From Litsea cubeba (Eukaryota > Streptophyta > Magnoliopsida > Laurales > Lauraceae): DNA of 64,000 nt. The notes under the pieces are model-generated. The model ran no database searches, was not told the DNA's origin, and saw only the letters and a program-made list of their open reading frames with translations. The translations under genes and the position numbers were made by a program. Shown piece by piece: positions 22,771 through 33,427 of this stretch. Each line of letters starts with the position of its first letter. Position 1 is the stretch's first letter. The DNA lies in the NCBI GenBank assembly GCA_012931725.1, contig CM022945.1:16443382-16507381 (forward strand), given 5' to 3'.

Positions 22771-23605
22771 TGTGTGGGGAAATTCCCAATAGAATCCTGG
22801 GCAAGGTGCTCCATCCCGGGCCCCCGCATCAGCAAATCCATCCCGGCAAGTCTATCCCGGCAACTCCCCCAACTCGGCAATGCACGCCTTAGCAAGACCA
22901 GATACTCCACCTCGGCAAAGCATCCCACTTCGGCTGACCAGCTCGGCCCGACTTCGGCGTTCCAGTTCGGCGACAGTACCAGGCCCCTTCCACTTCGGCA
23001 ACAGTGCCCTGACACTACATCTCCGCCAGGTCTCACCCGGCACGACACTCCATCCCGGCCAAGCGCCTCATATCGATGAAAGTAGTGAGCACTGACAGCT
23101 GTCCTCCCATGGACGCTCAAGCACGCTATGGCCCGTGCGACAAGACAAGGGGGACAGCCCGTATCTCCTGACAGATCGCCCTCCACAGCTCCCAAAGCGC
23201 CAGGATATGGCCTAACGGGACAAGACAGGCTACGACGGGACCAGACAGGCTACGATGAGACCGCGCCTCCCTAGTACCTGACAAAGTGGGCTACGACAAG
23301 ACAGCCAACTACCCCTTTGCCTCCTCTTCCTCTATATAAACACGGCTACAGCTCCAAAGGAAAAGAGGACGCCATTACCACTCTGGTATGCCATCTTCTT
23401 CCCCAAAAATCTCCTCCCTCTGCTTAGTTCATATACTAACTTAGGCATCGGAGAGCCCTGCGCCGCCCAGGCCAGGGTCCTCTGACCTGCATTTCTCCTT
23501 CCTTTTCTCAGGCTCCAGGCGCAGGCATCGGTGTCCCTAATCTCACTCGGGTAAGTCCTCTAAGGCACCCCCCATTATTGTGGGTCGTTATTTTTTGCAC
23601 CTACA
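22771..23605 (+). repeat. 3' LTR (type A) of the Tat composite
   Basis: 835 bp. It matches the 5' LTR with one difference found by eye (T at 22961 against C at 8331). It ends CACCTACA before the AATTA duplication. Confidence 0.95.
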
Positions 23606-23907
23606 AATTACATTTGAATTAAATGATAAGAAATTCATAATATCCATTATATAAATCCTCTATGTGTGCCCAAGCTTTTAAGTTTAGATTACTCCAAAAC
23701 ATTGTCACAAGCCATCTATGATTAAAGAAAATTCTACTTCAATCATAGTTATCTCAGTGCCAAATAGATACATCTCATTGAAAGAACATTGACCACAACT
23801 TAAATATTTTCTTTTCTTGTGCATTTTCTTTTTAAAATCTTTAATTTTATTTAGTGCTTTTACTTTGCCCCCCCTCCCCCCCCCAATTAATTCTTGGTTC
23901 CGCCCCT
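23606..23907. other. Right part of the unidentified insertion in copia RT
   Basis: AT-rich sequence continuing 6915-8135 across the Tat element. It ends in a C/T-rich run and TTGGTTCCGCCCCTAG at about 23895-23908, after which RT coding resumes. Confidence 0.5.
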
Positions 23908-24850
23908 AGCTGTTGATGTTGATGATATCATCATCACAGGGAATAGTGAGAAAGAGATTAATGCTCTAAACAACTATCTCATGAAGATGTTTCATATGAA
24001 AGACTTGGGCCCTCTATCCTACTTTCTTGGGCTTCAATTTTCTAGATCCTCGGGAGGCAGATTTTTTCATCAAAAGGAATACACTGAGGACATAATCACC
24101 ATGGCCCATTTGACTGATAAACAGGCTGCTGAAACTCCGTTGGAATTGAATGTTATATATAGTCGCTCTGGAGGATCTCCACTTTGTAATGCCACTATGT
24201 ATCAACATTTGGATGGGAATCTTATCTATCTTATTATGACCAGACCAAACATTGCTCATGTTGTACAAATAGTCAGTCAATTTGAAACTGATCCTTGGCA
24301 TCCTCATCTTAATGCTATACATCGTATCATTCGATATCTTCAAGGAACAATCTTCAAATGTCTTTTTTACTCTTCCCATTCTCCCCTTCACCTTAATGCT
24401 TATGTTGACGCAGACTGGACAGGCTGCCTAGATACTAGACGATCCACTACAGGGTGGTGTATGTTCCTTCGATCGTCTCTCATTTCGTGGTAGAGTAAAA
24501 AAAAACAAAAGACAGTTTCTAAGTCTTCTTGTGAAGCAGAGGATCGTACAATGTCTTCTGCCACCAATGAGATTGTATGGCTTTAGAGATTATTGACTGA
24601 TTTTGGTGTTTTCCTTCGCGCACCTACTCCATCACATACTTACAATAATAGTGCAATATAGATTGCTACTATTCCAGTGTTTCATAGAAGGACAAAGCAT
24701 ATAGAAGTCGACTATCACTTCATTAGGATTGTCTTTCTACAAAAGAAAATTACTCTTCCTCATACACCATCTCATCTCCAACTAGCGAACTTCTTTACCA
24801 CCAAGGGGCAAACAAGAGCATGACATGATTTTCTTCAAGACAAATTGATG
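23908..24850 (+). pseudogene. Ty1/copia RT 3' half and RNase H (decayed)
   Basis: Resumes at the RT catalytic motif, where YVDD has become DVDD (about 23915), then MKDLGPLSYFLGLQ and the RT C-terminal region. RNase H follows from about 24395 (DADWTGCLDTRRSTTGWC). A TAG at 24491, a further stop near 24585 and others break it. The terminal RNase H segment (RRTKHIEVDYHFIR, about 24690-24730) and the normal end are recognisable to about 24850. A G-rich polypurine tract (24898-24914) and the 3' LTR follow. Confidence 0.88.
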
Positions 24851-24909
24851 TTTCGGTCTCCTCCACATCAAGATTTCCATTTTTTTTTTGTGTGTGTTGG
24901 GGGGGGAGG

Positions 24910-25605
24910 GGGGGATCAGAGACACTACACTTGTGCTCCTGTGGATCACACCTTCTCATGTGTACATACAATAGGAATGTAAATGGGTCCCCGATTCTCC
25001 AATTATCCGGAGGTTTCAACCCGTTAAAAACCGGGTCTGGGTCCTTATTTAGGCCCCGATAGGTAAATGAGTCCGGTTCCACCTTGGTTCAGACCCGTGG
25101 ACCCGAGACCCAACATATTACCTCGATTTTTAAAAAATTCTCTTAAAAATCATATTTTTTTTAATATCATTCTCTACCTAGACCCAAACCCGAACACGGA
25201 TCCAGACCCGTCTCATATATGGTTTTGGTTCTGGTTCCTGAGCTAAGAAACCGGTTCCAAAATGATTCCAGGTCCGGATCCAATTTCACCTTCTCCTTAA
25301 CGGTTCTGGTTCAGGGTCCACCATGGACCCAGACTGGAACCGACCCGTTTACAACCCTAACATACGAACATTGTAATATTACTATAATCTTTGGTGACTA
25401 GATGATGAGTAGGATGCTTTTCCTGTTAGCAGAATATCATAGGTTATTGTACGCTAATATTTTGTAAAATCCTTGATTACAAGGTATAGTAATTATAAAA
25501 GAGGATAGCACCTCACAAGGAGGGTATCCAGAAAATTCTCATCACACTCTCTGCTCGTTCCTTTCCTCTATCCCCTCCATTACCTCTGTTTCTTGAAGGT
25601 TAATA
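24910..25605 (+). repeat. 3' LTR of the copia element, split by a MITE
   Basis: Aligns to 2355-2371 plus 5116-5382 once 24972-25367 is removed. The last 40 bases (to 25605) have no 5' counterpart because that part of the 5' LTR is deleted. Confidence 0.75.
24972..25359. mobile_element. hAT-type MITE (388 bp)
   Basis: Terminal inverted repeats TAGGAATGTAAATGGGTC and, reversed from the right end, TAGGGTTGTAAACGGGTC. It is flanked by 8-bp duplications ACATACAA (24964-24971) and ACATACGA (25360-25367), 7 of 8 matching. The empty site is visible in the 5' LTR near 5170-5185. The interior is rich in GACCCG/CGGGTC words and noncoding. The 8-bp duplication and TAGGG ends fit nonautonomous hAT elements. 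Confidence 0.9.
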
Positions 25606-26347
25606 CATAACCCCTATTTTTATTATTTTAAGCAGCTACAATAGCTCTCTTCTTCCCTTTATTCATCCTTTCTCTTAGTTTCTTTCCCTCACTGTGCCAA
25701 GAACCACCTCATATTTCACGTCCCAACTAATAAAAATTCGTGCTTCCTTGCCTAATCAAAGATAATACAATGGAAAAGATCACATGAGCCTTCCATTTAA
25801 TCTCTAACGCATAGTAACTTATTAATTTACCATGAGATTTGAAATTTCCAAGAATGTCTGCTTTTGGCATGCTTCTCTAATATTGTATTTTTGAGATTTC
25901 AAGTCCATATGCTAACAATAGCTATGACATGTCATGTACTTTCTTGAGTTAGTGGGTGTCCTTACGAGCTGTAGGCATGAATCATTGCGTGTATTTTGGA
26001 GTTATCGTTGGAATGGCTACACCTGTTTTGGTCAGATGCTCATTTAGAAACAAACAAGAGTAGGATTTATTTTTATTTTTTATTTTTTGCTCCAGCACAA
26101 AGATAAATTGAGGTAAAGAATCAGGCTTTGAACCAACGTACAACTAATCTCTAGAAAAAAAAAACACCGTTGGAATGCTAGAGAACAACTACATACCAAG
26201 AGAGACCTGCTGTTCAAGTATAGGCAACAAGAGGAGACTCACTGTCCATAGACTGAATTAGAGCGCAGAGAGAATGGCCTCTATTAAGACTTGTCAAATC
26301 CATGCAAAAATGAGCAAGAGCGTATATATATATACACGCGCCAGCAA
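25606..26347. other. Spacer without recognised features
   Basis: AT-rich, with no supported gene or element. A short (TA)n run lies near 26325. Confidence 0.5.
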
Positions 26348-26562
26348 GGCTCTCCTAAGTCCTAAGCTGCAGCTTATGCTATCTTAAGCTGGTCTCACAT
26401 TCAAAGTTAACTATTTCTATTTTTAGCATGATGGAAGTAGAGAATCCAGCTCTGATTGGATTTATCTTGATTCTGGAGACGATGATTTGAGGCAGTTTAC
26501 GATGAAGATGATTTACAGACGATTTTAGCTTACGATAACATAAATTGCAGCTTAGGAGAGCC
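26348..26562. mobile_element. Small inverted-repeat MITE (about 215 bp)
   Basis: The left end GGCTCTCCTAAG...CTGCAGCTTATG is mirrored by the right end, which reads GGCTCTCCTAAGCTGCAATT on the opposite strand. Pairing runs some 40 bases with small gaps. There is no coding capacity and no clear target duplication, so the superfamily is open. Confidence 0.5.
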
Positions 26563-28029
26563 TCAATAGGGATGAAGGCTTAGAGTTGGGGACGAAGGCT
26601 TAGAGTTAAGCAGGGACCATCGTAGCTAGTATTTTTAATAAGACATGAACAATGTTGCCATGTGGGCAATTTGCTGATTTCTGAATTTTTTATGCCAACT
26701 TGAATGGAGTGCTTGCATTTAGGATACATAAGTAGTAAAGTCAAAATATTTGTCTGCTTATATTATTTTTGGTGTGACTCAAATGAGTTCTTAATTCGCG
26801 GGTTTGTTAACTCACTTCATTTAGTGAAGTAGGGTGAATGGTTATTTCAATAGATAATAAAATAAAATGGGTCAAATCAGAAAGTACCATCTTTCAAAAA
26901 GAGAGCTGCTGATGCCACACCCAAGACTTCTCTTAGCACACCCCTTCCCTCTACACACCGCAAATAAGTCAAAAGATTCCCAAAATCTCTCCCTACACAC
27001 CTCATTCTTCCCAAAATACCAAAACCGCTCTAAACTCCACTTATCGGTTCACTCCCCCTTTCCCCCTCTCTCTTTCGCTGCCCCCTCCACTCGCCACCCT
27101 CTCTCCCTCTCCTTACCCGCCTCCGCCGCCCCCTCCTTCTCCCTGTCTTTCTCCCTCTCCCTCCGCCTCTCTCTCTCTCTCTCTCTCTCCCCCCCAGCCC
27201 GCCGCCCACTCTCCCTCTCCCTTGCTCGCCTCCACCCTCTGTCTCCCTCTCCTTGCTCGCCTCCACCGCCCTCTCTCCCTCTCCCGATCTCTCTCCCTCT
27301 CCTTGCCCGCCTACACCCCCTCCCCCTCCCTCTCCCCCTCCCTCTCCTGTCCCTATCCCTGTCCCCCTCCGACGGTGCGGCCGAAGGGGGCGGTGGTGGT
27401 TGGGCTAGGGTGGGGGTGGATGAGTGGAGAGAGAAATTAGGTGAGATATGAAAATATGAGTGATGTCCATTTTGGTAATTTCACACATGGGCATATTGGT
27501 CTTAAACTTAAGGAGTGTGCTCAGAGAAGTTTGGGGTGTGGCATTAGCAACTATCTTTCAGAAATATGTCATTGGGAACCATCTTTCAAAAAATACCTCT
27601 ACATTTTCCCAAAAAAGCTCAAAAAGTTACTTTTTTACTTTTACATGTCATTAAATGACAAAGAACCATCTTTATCTTTAAAAGAAGTAACAACAATATA
27701 TCACTTTTTTATTTGGCCCCCACTTTTTTTATCTTTTAATTTGAAATTTCACCCCATTTCATATTAATAGTAAATTTACCAAACTGGCCCAAAATGATTG
27801 GTGTGCGGATGTTAGGTGGCTACAACTTTTTTTTTTTGTTTTGTTTTGGGCCACTCTGCCTTTCTAAACGTAACTTAAAATGTTAAGCACTATGAGTTAC
27901 AACTTGATAAGTAGACATGGCTAATATATACATCTCTCAGGTAGTATGTTGGGGCACACCTATCACCAATTCAAACCGTACACAATGGCCCTTGAATTAC
28001 ACTGAACCGGTTGAGTTTTCACCAATCCA
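26563..28029. repeat. Spacer with long pyrimidine-rich low-complexity tract
   Basis: 27055-27370 is almost pure C/T (CTCCCTCTCC variants and a (CT)n run at about 27167-27190). It yields long open frames on both strands that have no protein signature. The rest is AT-rich with no recognised feature. Confidence 0.7.
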
Positions 28030-28230
28030 AATAAATTGAGCTGTTAGATCAGTCTTAATTTTTTTAATATAAAGTTGTTATAAACTTATAGGCCACAAAT
28101 GAAAGGGTTAGAGGTATGATATTGACCCCAAACTTGATATCTGGACCCATTCAAGATAGCTCTTTCCATTCCCCTTGGTCCCATGAACAGTGGAATCCCA
28201 AATGAGCCCCATCAAGCTACCTCTCACCAT
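28030..28230 (+). repeat. Dispersed repeat, copy 1
   Basis: Shares TTTTTTTAATAT-AAGTT, GCCACA-ATGAA-GGTT and ACCCCAAACTTGATA with copy 2 at 29690-29810. Noncoding and probably an old nonautonomous element. Ends not resolved. Confidence 0.5.
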
Positions 28231-28657
28231 GAGATGGTGAGAGGTTATGAACAGGAACATTGCCCATGTATAATTTATATATATATATATATTACCAGAC
28301 AACGGGCCGGGCTGGGCTAGCTATGAATTTATTTAAAGAAAAATATTACTTTGGTTGTTTTGATGATGATGAATTAATGACCACTTAAATTTGGGAGAGG
28401 TAGTTGGAAGACCGGTCAAATGGACAGGAGATTTGGGCAGTGTCTATTTAAATGCAATAAATTTTCTTTTTTGGTATTGTTCATGTGAAAAAAGCTAGCA
28501 AAGTCGAGCAATAGTTTAGCACCACCCAAATAAAAATCCTGGGTCCGCCGTGAGCATTGTTAAAATAAAGCCCTTTTAAAGCAATAAATTTGTAACGACG
28601 GCGACAATAGAAATGCACAAATATACTCAAAATAGAGCTGATATCAACCTCATCAAG

Positions 28658-29179
28658 TAGGGGTGTACACGGATCGGATTGGTGCGGATTGGGCCAAATC
28701 CGTCACCAATCCGTTGCCTTCGGATTGACGGTTTTGTAATCCGTCACCAATCCGTTACTGTTGAAATCCGATCCGATCCGATCCGTGGAGGAGCGGATCG
28801 GATCGGATTAATCCGTTCAATCCGTTACTGTACATTACATGGAAAAAGAAAGAGGAAAAAACCCATAAATTTTGAAGTCACCGAATTAAAGGGGCATGAG
28901 TTGAGAGCTGTATGTCTATTCTATTCATAAGGTTAGTGACTCCTTACATTTTTTTTCTTATTTTATATATATAATTTTTTTAATTTATATTTAATGACAA
29001 CGGATCGGATCGGATTGAATCCGCGGATTAAGGATGAAATCCGCCACCGATCCGTTGCTAACGGATTACACAATTTCCAATCCGTCACCAATCCGTTGGC
29101 CTTCGGATCGGATTAAAATCCGCGGATCGGATCGGATCGGATCGGATTGACGGATTGACGGATTTTTTGTACACCCCTA
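28658..29179. mobile_element. hAT-type nonautonomous element (522 bp)
   Basis: Begins TAGGGGTGTACACGG and ends TTGTACACCCCTA (inverted). It is flanked by perfect 8-bp duplications TCATCAAG at 28650-28657 and 29180-29187. Both ends carry runs of GGATCGGAT/ATCCGATCC, a subterminal-repeat pattern typical of hAT elements. Central frames have no transposase signature. Confidence 0.93.
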
Positions 29180-29593
29180 TCATCAAGGACTAGCAGTTTA
29201 GTAAGCTTTCTTCGTTATATAGCTGTTGAATGGATTTCATAACACTAGCGTTATATTTGTTGTTGGTGGTGTACATTAGTTTCAAATGGGACATCATGCT
29301 TGCAACTTATTTTATTATATATCCATATGTTAATATTTATTAGGGTTTTCTCTCTTTATATTTCCGGAGAGGGTTTATCTCGATATTCTATCATTTAATT
29401 TAATTGAGAAAGAAACATCCTTTGTCGCATTATATATTACCTTCAACTTCAAGTGAGGATTATGGTACAATGCAAGGCATCAACCTGTGCAAAATTGCAA
29501 GGCTACATTGCACTTTATCATTACGATTGAAAAAAGTAGGTCAAAATCATGATATGAATATGTTTTCTGTATTTATAATTAAAAAATGTTCGA

Positions 29594-29830
29594 GTGAGAA
29601 CTAGTTCTCACCGTGCTTTTGTGAGAACTATTGGTGGAGCCCACCTATCAACCTTGATGGGCACTAATCTCGAGGTTTGGCACCCATCCAAATGGACTGG
29701 ATTGTTGGATGGAGGGTTGATTTTTTTAATATGAAGTTATTAAGCTCATGAGCCACAGATGAAGGGTTTAGGAGTATGGAATTGGGGTCAAACTTGATAC
29801 TTGAGGTGGTCATACATAAATCTTTCCCTA
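29594..29830. repeat. Palindrome and dispersed repeat, copy 2
   Basis: Starts with the perfect 18-base palindrome GTGAGAACTAGTTCTCAC (29594-29611), then sequence (GGTTTGGCACCCATCCAAATGG and following) shared with copies 1 and 3. It looks like the end of a nonautonomous element inserted near its own inverted terminus. Confidence 0.5.
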
Positions 29831-30059
29831 GGCACACGAAAGTGAAGACCATAGTAGTTTTATCAAAATGCATTAACATACCATAAGAACTTCCAAATAT
29901 GCAATAGTCACTGATCAAGTTGATTATGTAATGCTAACCTATCACTTGAACTGTTTTTCTATTAACAAAATGCACGACAGAACAATAAATATTACTATAT
30001 CTATTTTCGTAATAAAGTGCCACCTTATTTTGCTAGGTTCTTTTAACTGGCTCACTATG

Positions 30060-30330
30060 ATGTTAAAAATGGGTGCACCGGTGCTTTGGAACACATGGTG
30101 GGGTCCACATTCTGATCCATTCGAGTGGACCATAAAACAGGGACCAGACCCCTTTGATTGTCATGGGTCTTGGGGTTTGGCACCCATTTAAATGAATTAG
30201 ACTGTTGGGAAGAGCGCGCACTCATTTTGAACGGTAAAAACTTTTTTACCGTGGATCAAGTGTGGCTAGTGATGATCGGAGCCTGGGTGCCCCCACAAGC
30301 ATTGCCGTTCAGCAGAGGGGCTCCTCTTGA
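30060..30330. repeat. Dispersed repeat, copy 3
   Basis: GGGTTTGGCACCCATTTAAATG (30173 on) matches the GTTTGGCACCCATCCAAATGG part of copy 2. Noncoding. Confidence 0.45.
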
Positions 30331-30757
30331 AAATTAATAAAAGTCAATCATCATTAAAAAGAAATTAATGGTGTGTCTAAATAGTCATCAGAAGGTCTTA
30401 GCCCATACTGCCTAGTTCATTTTGGACTTGATGCTTTTGAGAAGTTTTTGTCCTTGGGTTAGGCTTGACGCATCCCAAGTTGCACCATTTACCCACAATA
30501 CGAAGAAGGGAAATTCTAAATGCACCACAAAAATTATTGAACACACCCACATTCTGAACTCACCACACCCATTTTATGTTTAAAAACATTTTGCTGAGCC
30601 CACCCACCATAATACCCAAACTGCCCAGGCTACCGTTTCCTTCTCCATTCCCTCGTCGACGTTTTTGAAAATTTGGCAGCCACCGCAAGGAGTGACCATC
30701 GAGCTCTTCTCCACTACTCTTCTTCTCCGTCGACCTCTTTTGCACTGCTCTCATCAC

Positions 30758-30831
30758 CTTCTTCTTCTTCTTCTTCTTCTTCTTGTTGAAACAAGGTTAA
30801 GTCGTCTTCTTCTTCTTCTTCTTCTTCATTA
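30758..30831 (+). repeat. (CTT)n microsatellites in the MULE1 5' leader
   Basis: Two CTT/TTC runs (about 30758-30788 and 30803-30831) lie on either side of a likely first-exon donor (AACAAG|GTTAAG, near 30795), upstream of the mobile-domain ATG at 31290. Confidence 0.7.
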
Positions 30832-30997
30832 CAGTTGTATCATTTTCACCTAATTTTTAGGTTGTAATTTATGCATTAGAGAGTATAGACGTCTGTACTT
30901 GTATGGGAAATCCCTAATGCATGATATGGATGGGAGTTTCGAACTCCAAATTTCTTCTTTCCATTTTTTTTTCTTCTTATTCTAGTCGTTCGCGGTC

Positions 30998-31219
30998 TGC
31001 TCGGCAAACCAGAACTGTGCAGGTACATTATGCATGGCATATAGATGCCGTGCATATACTATATGCACAGCCAATGTTAGTCGTGCATATTTTATTTGCA
31101 CGGCATGTATTTGGCATGCAAATTACATATGCACGGCATACTTATACCGTGCAAACATAAAGTGCACGTCGAAAGTGCGCCGTGCAGAATAAGTTTGCAT
31201 TGTTTATTTTAACCGAGCA
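30998..31219. repeat. TGCWCGG motif cluster 1 of MULE1
   Basis: Seven exact TGC[A/T]CGG sites in both orientations by eye (for example 30998, near 31054, 31098, 31131 and 31213), plus variants such as TGCATGGCATA. The cluster sits in the likely first intron of the mobile-domain gene, before the acceptor near 31280. Confidence 0.8.
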
Positions 31220-31289
31220 GTACATATCTAATATTTTCAATTACGCTGTTTTCCTCTTATTGATTTTCATTTTTAACAGATTGGAATAA

Positions 31290-32817
31290 ATGCCTAGAAG
31301 ACCGACTCATCGCGGTGGCAGCTCACTTTCGATAAGTGGACGGGCTAGTTCTTCTAGCGAGCCATCTGGAGTAAGGACAAAAAGAGGTATCGCAAGACCG
31401 TCGCGTCACCGAGGTGTGCTTGCGAGTACTTCGACTGTCGGCCGTCAATGGCCAACGGCGTCTGAACGAAGACGTAAATTACGGCAGGATCCACTCCCCG
31501 AGTCGTCAGATGAGGAGTCAGAGGAGGATTCCTCAGATGAGGAGGCACAGCCGTCCACTCCTCCTGCAGCGGCAGCAAGGGAGGACCATTCATCAGACCA
31601 TGGGAGCACAACCATCCAGTCCTCCCACAGCGGCGGTAGGGGAGGGTCCTATCCCCAGTGGTCCGGCCGATTTATTGGTCCTCCCGAGTGTTAGGACGCA
31701 CGTGGCCATACCCATATGGGACGGGGAGGTACACTTGCATTTTGTTAATGTTTGAATTAATTATTTTTCAAATAATATGTGTTGAAGTCTATAATAACAT
31801 ATATTAATGAAGATTAATACATGTAATGTGCAGGAACGTGAGCCGCTTAAGTGTATCAATCACTGGCGAGGGCTGAAGGATTGGTACATACCTTTGCTCG
31901 GGGTTGGGGCCGATACCGAAGTTCCTCGGTTTCGTGCGATTATAGAAGAGTCTGAATTGAAGAGTCATTGTCGTACCAATATACCTTCGTCCCTTTGATA
32001 TTCAACTTCGTAGAGAGGTGGCAGCCCGAGACAAATACCTTCCACATGCCATTTGATGAGAGATGACGACACCTTAGTCGAGTGGGTACTCTCCTCGGCA
32101 TCCCAGTAACGGGACTGCCTGTCCACGCATCGACCAGTATGGGATTTACCGATCACGTAGATTTACTTGAGCGTGGACTGGGCATGGATAGGGCGACTGT
32201 GTCTGCTGAACTTCAAGTGGCGCGTGGTGGGGCAGTTAGGATGGCCTGGATCAAACGGGTGTGCGGCGATGTGGGTCCCAGGTCGTCTATTGAGTAAGTA
32301 GATTGTGCAGTTAGAGGCTATCTTCTGTATCTATTAGGCTGCACACTCTTCACCGATAAGTCGTCCACCTGAGTCCCCATTGCCTACCTATCTTTACCGA
32401 TAGACTTGGGACAGGTCCGTCATTATGCATGGGGGGCTCCCGCGCTTGCGTATCTTTATCGCCAATTGGAGACCGCTACAAGGGCAGATGTGAGACAGAT
32501 TGCTGGATATCTGACACTGCTCACGGTAAATGTGTACACCCCTTTGAAATACCTATCTTATTTCCATTTGTTTATCTCTGAAATACTCATAAGATATTAT
32601 TTAAATTTGAATAATTAATAATCTCTATCTTTTGCAGTCTTGGGTGTACGAGCACTTCCCATTTGCCCGTCCTCCTGCATCATGGGGATTTATGGTTGCA
32701 ATGCTTCATGCGGCTCGCTGGAATCCTGGTCAGGATTCCGGGATTGCAAGGGAGAATGTCAAGCTGTTGTGGGAGAGACTGGATGACTTACCGGTGACGT
32801 ACCGACGACGTACGTAG
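31290..32817 (+). pseudogene. Plant-mobile-domain (MAIN-like) gene of MULE1, broken
   Basis: ATG 31290 follows a TTTAACAG acceptor. Exon 1 encodes a Ser/Arg/Glu-rich N-terminus. The frame changes near 31620 before the start of the plant mobile domain (RTHVAIPIWDGE, then REPLKCINHWRG after an intron at about 31725-31833). The domain continues with frame changes near 31995-32060 (RWQPET-type block), GIPVTGLPVHAS, and 32400-32520 (WGAPALAYLYRQL). A second intron (about 32530-32637, GT-AG) leads to SWVYEHFPFARPP. Stop at 32815-32817. Mobile-domain proteins occur both as plant silencing-related genes (MAIN/MAIL) and inside transposons. Several shifts make this copy nonfunctional. Confidence 0.82.
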
Positions 32818-33135
32818 CCGTGATATCACTTGGTGTTGTTGGATTTTATGATTGCAGAATGGGAGTTTGTGATTTTTTGTTGGAACTTGATGAATTTTAG
32901 GTTTTTTTTTATAACCGTGATGTAAATGATCACTTGTTGACATATTTTGTTGTCTGTGGTAGTGTCCATTTTAATGTAAATGTTGGAACTTGAAGAACTT
33001 GGAATGAATTTGATGCTACTTTTTGATAGCCGTGATATAATGGATGAATTTTAAGATTTTGTATATAATATTGTGTGTGCTTTATCAGACTTAGAAGTTG
33101 AGCAAAATGGAATGAAAGGGGGCCAGACCATTATC

Positions 33136-33298
33136 TGCACGGCCATCAGTTGATGAGCAAAACATGGTTTGCATGACACATCTACTGTGCAAACTGTATA
33201 AGCTCGGGACTCGGGACCTGTCGGCCGTGTAGTATCCATATGCACTGTGACTCTAAGCCGAGCAGAATATGATTTGCACTACCCTTGTAACCCGAGCA
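33136..33298. repeat. TGCWCGG motif cluster 2 of MULE1
   Basis: Three exact sites (33136, near 33257 and 33292) and several variants lie between the convergent 3' ends of the mobile-domain and transposase genes. Confidence 0.65.
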
Positions 33299-33427
33299 TA
33301 TACATTTCAATAGCCATCGGCTAATACATAACATGAACAAATAAATTAAGCATCGAATTCATCAACATTCCATTTAAAAATGTATATAAAATGTTTGGTT
33401 ACATCAAATTTCTCTCAGTTTAAATAA

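Larger units (their letters stand above)
8141..23605 (+). mobile_element. Young Tat-type Ty3/gypsy composite retrotransposon (15.5 kb)
   Basis: Bounded by 835-bp LTRs (8141-8975 and 22771-23605), starting TGTGTGGGGAA and ending CACCTACA, with perfect 5-bp duplications AATTA (8136-8140 and 23606-23610). By eye the LTRs differ at one site (C at 8331, T at 22961), so insertion was recent. Internal order: PBS, gag-pol (+), 76-bp array, antisense gene (-), a different 957-bp LTR, a second PBS and gag start, 80-bp and 78-bp arrays, polypurine tract. Tat lineage is inferred from the TGGCGCCG PBS, two RNase H domains, a large 3' space and the antisense gene. Confidence 0.9.
2355..25605 (+). mobile_element. 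Old Ty1/copia retrotransposon, heavily nested
   Basis: Direct repeats of about 290 bases (2355-5382 after removing an insertion, and 24910-25605 after removing a MITE) share runs such as GACACTACACTTGTG and AATATTACTATAATCTTTGGTGACTA. They enclose decayed copia integrase and RT pieces (5383-6914) and RT/RNase H (23908-24850), plus a G-rich polypurine tract just before 24910. The order IN-RT-RNase H is copia-type. Tentative ends are TGAAGATTAG...GGTTAATA with a 5-bp duplication CATAA (2350-2354 and 25606-25610). The 3' end is not the canonical CA, so the exact borders are uncertain. PBS, gag and protease are deleted. Three later insertions split it. Confidence 0.7.

Noticed and set aside
26867..27451. 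194-codon frame rich in Ser/Leu/Pro
   Set aside because: Translation of a C/T-rich low-complexity tract. The opposite strand is also open, and there is no domain.
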